Origin: Sphingobacterium composti | GTDB lineage: Bacteria; Bacteroidota; Bacteroidia; Sphingobacteriales; Sphingobacteriaceae | Direction: 5' to 3' | DNA: 64,000 nt | NCBI RefSeq assembly: GCF_009829075.1 | Contig: NZ_WUQZ01000009.1 | Coordinates: 48,654-112,653 of the forward strand | Shown: piece after piece, positions 63,380 through 64,000 of the stretch | Layout of the letters: every line of letters begins with the position of its first letter | Position numbering within the stretch: the stretch's first letter is position 1 | Program-made: the position numbers and the translations under genes | The notes under the pieces: model-generated | Database searches by the model: none | What the model saw: the letters and a program-made list of their open reading frames with translations, nothing else | Told to the model about the DNA's origin: nothing

Positions 63380-63580
63380 ATGATGATACTTATAGCAGTT
63401 CTATTTCCTTGGCTATCTTTTTTCTTGAGAGGCAAGATATTAGTAGGTATACTTTGTATTATTCTTCAATTTACATTGATTGGCTGGTTACCTGCGGCTA
63501 TTTGGGCTGTGGCGGCGCATTTAGATGCTAATAACAAAAAGAGATTGCAAAGACATTATCAACATGTGCATTTTGTGTAG
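63380..63580 (+). CDS. YqaE/Pmp3 family small membrane protein
   Basis: A 66-residue protein with two transmembrane helices: LIAVLFPWLSFFLRGK and ILCIILQFTLIGWLPAAIWA, the latter with the family motif (ILxxxGxLPAxIWA). Pmp3 proteins adjust membrane potential under salt or other stress in some organisms. The second gene of the small unit, ending about 20 bases before the group II intron. Confidence 0.87.
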   Translation: MMILIAVLFPWLSFFLRGKILVGILCIILQFTLIGWLPAAIWAVAAHLDANNKKRLQRHYQHVHFV

Positions 63581-63603
63581 AATACGTGTTTAATTATTAT
63601 AGA

Positions 63604-64000
63604 GTAGGAAGGTAATCATTATTTGATTACCTGACCCCTCACACCACCGTACGTGCCGTTCGGCATACTGCGGTTCATTAAACATTAACAGTCTTTGGGA
63701 CTATTATATCGGTAAGATATAGTAGTCCTTCTTTCTTTAAGAATGCATTGGTAAGCGTTCGTTTCAAGATTGGGCTATTTACCGTTCGCCACGGACCTTT
63801 ACGGGTATTACCCCATTGATAAGCTTTGTTAGAAGTCACCCCAGTTTCTTAAGCTCCTTCACACGGGTCTTGGTCCGTTTCCATTGGCTCCAGTAGCACA
63901 GTCTAACACGGCTACGTGTCCACTCGTCTAGGATTTCAAATATGCTTCGCGATTCACTTAACTTGAAGTAACTACCCCATCCTTGGTTCAATCGTCGGAT
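63604..64000 (-). mobile_element. 3' end of a group II intron (partial)
   Basis: On the minus strand the end of a group II intron is present. Domain V, about 63635-63675, reads ACCGCAGTATGCC through GGCACGTACGGTGGT. Domain VI is the hairpin GGTAATCA/TGATTACC at 63611-63631. The 3' boundary is put near 63604 (after CTAC) by analogy and is not exact. The rest of the intron, including most of the reverse transcriptase, lies beyond the window. Confidence 0.85.
63678..64000 (-). pseudogene. C-terminal part of the intron-encoded reverse transcriptase/maturase, frameshifted
   Basis: From 64000 the frame reads through maturase domain X motifs such as LNQGWGSYFKLSES and WSQWKRTKTRVKELKKLG, then meets a TGA. 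One base off, the frame continues KAYQWGNTRKGPWRTVNSP and SPILKRTLTNAFLKKEG to the stop at 63678-63680. The break is at a run of four C on the plus strand (63839-63842), where a fifth would restore the frame. A real frameshift or a sequencing error in a homopolymer would look the same. Confidence 0.8.

Overview
The window is AT-rich chromosomal DNA of a Bacteroidota bacterium, most likely family Sphingobacteriaceae (Sphingobacterium or a close relative). Supporting signs are the promoter box TAnnTTTG upstream of many genes, almost no Shine-Dalgarno sequences, Bacteroidota-only families (S46 dipeptidyl-peptidase, PorT and PorG of the type IX secretion system, the TamL lipoprotein, the glycine-lipid acyltransferase pair) and the conserved order nadK-porG-uppS-bamA-ompH-ompH. 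It is core chromosome. The only clear mobile element is the 3' end of a group II intron at the right edge.

Layout. 1-900: gene-poor, with hairpins and one copy of a repeated hairpin element. 0.9-13.2 kb: riboflavin synthase, ClC channel, OxyR, a DPP11-like peptidase, a rhodanese-thioredoxin fusion, small membrane and lipoproteins, a methyltransferase, a WG-repeat protein and the fluoride channel CrcB. 13.3-14.2 kb: a two-domain fasciclin lipoprotein. 14.5-23.9 kb: an eight-gene minus-strand operon for oxidative sugar/polyol metabolism (gluconate-dehydrogenase-type small subunit, two exported Gfo/Idh/MocA oxidoreductases, GMC oxidoreductase, NupG-like MFS permease, sugar isomerase/epimerase, ApbE flavin transferase, SUMF1-type protein). 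24-29.6 kb: AEC transporter, envelope lipoproteins, an OmpA-family lipoprotein, the second copy of the hairpin element, and pyrD. 29.7-34.9 kb: ABC-F ATPase, GNAT, YqeY, SDR, PorT, UbiE/MenG.

34.9-35.3 kb is a non-coding stretch with a cluster of DnaA-box-like sequences just before dnaB. Minus-strand genes dominate to its left and plus-strand genes to its right, so it is a candidate replication origin. 35.3-46.1 kb: dnaB, the glycine-lipid acyltransferase pair, a CBS protein, nadK, porG, uppS, bamA and two Skp/OmpH chaperones. 46.2-48.3 kb: a two-gene iron-sulfur redox module of heterodisulfide-reductase type, behind a perfect 20-bp palindrome. 48.35 kb: tRNA-Leu(GAG). 48.5-62.5 kb: Ppx/GppA, small membrane proteins, TamL, an rRNA/tRNA methyltransferase, MFS and AI-2E transporters, a lipoprotein, a 2H phosphoesterase, a DnaE with a degenerate PHP domain, a TatD-like hydrolase, TcdA and a DKNYY protein. 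62.5-64 kb: a gene-poor gap, DUF4342 and Pmp3-family genes, then the group II intron whose maturase reading frame is broken.

Themes: envelope biogenesis (BamA, Skp, TamL, PorG, PorT, UppS, glycine lipids), redox and oxidative-stress functions, and carbohydrate oxidation. Most transcription units are bounded by strong hairpin terminators, often shared between convergent genes. Domain calls come from recognising sequence motifs by eye; no database search was run.
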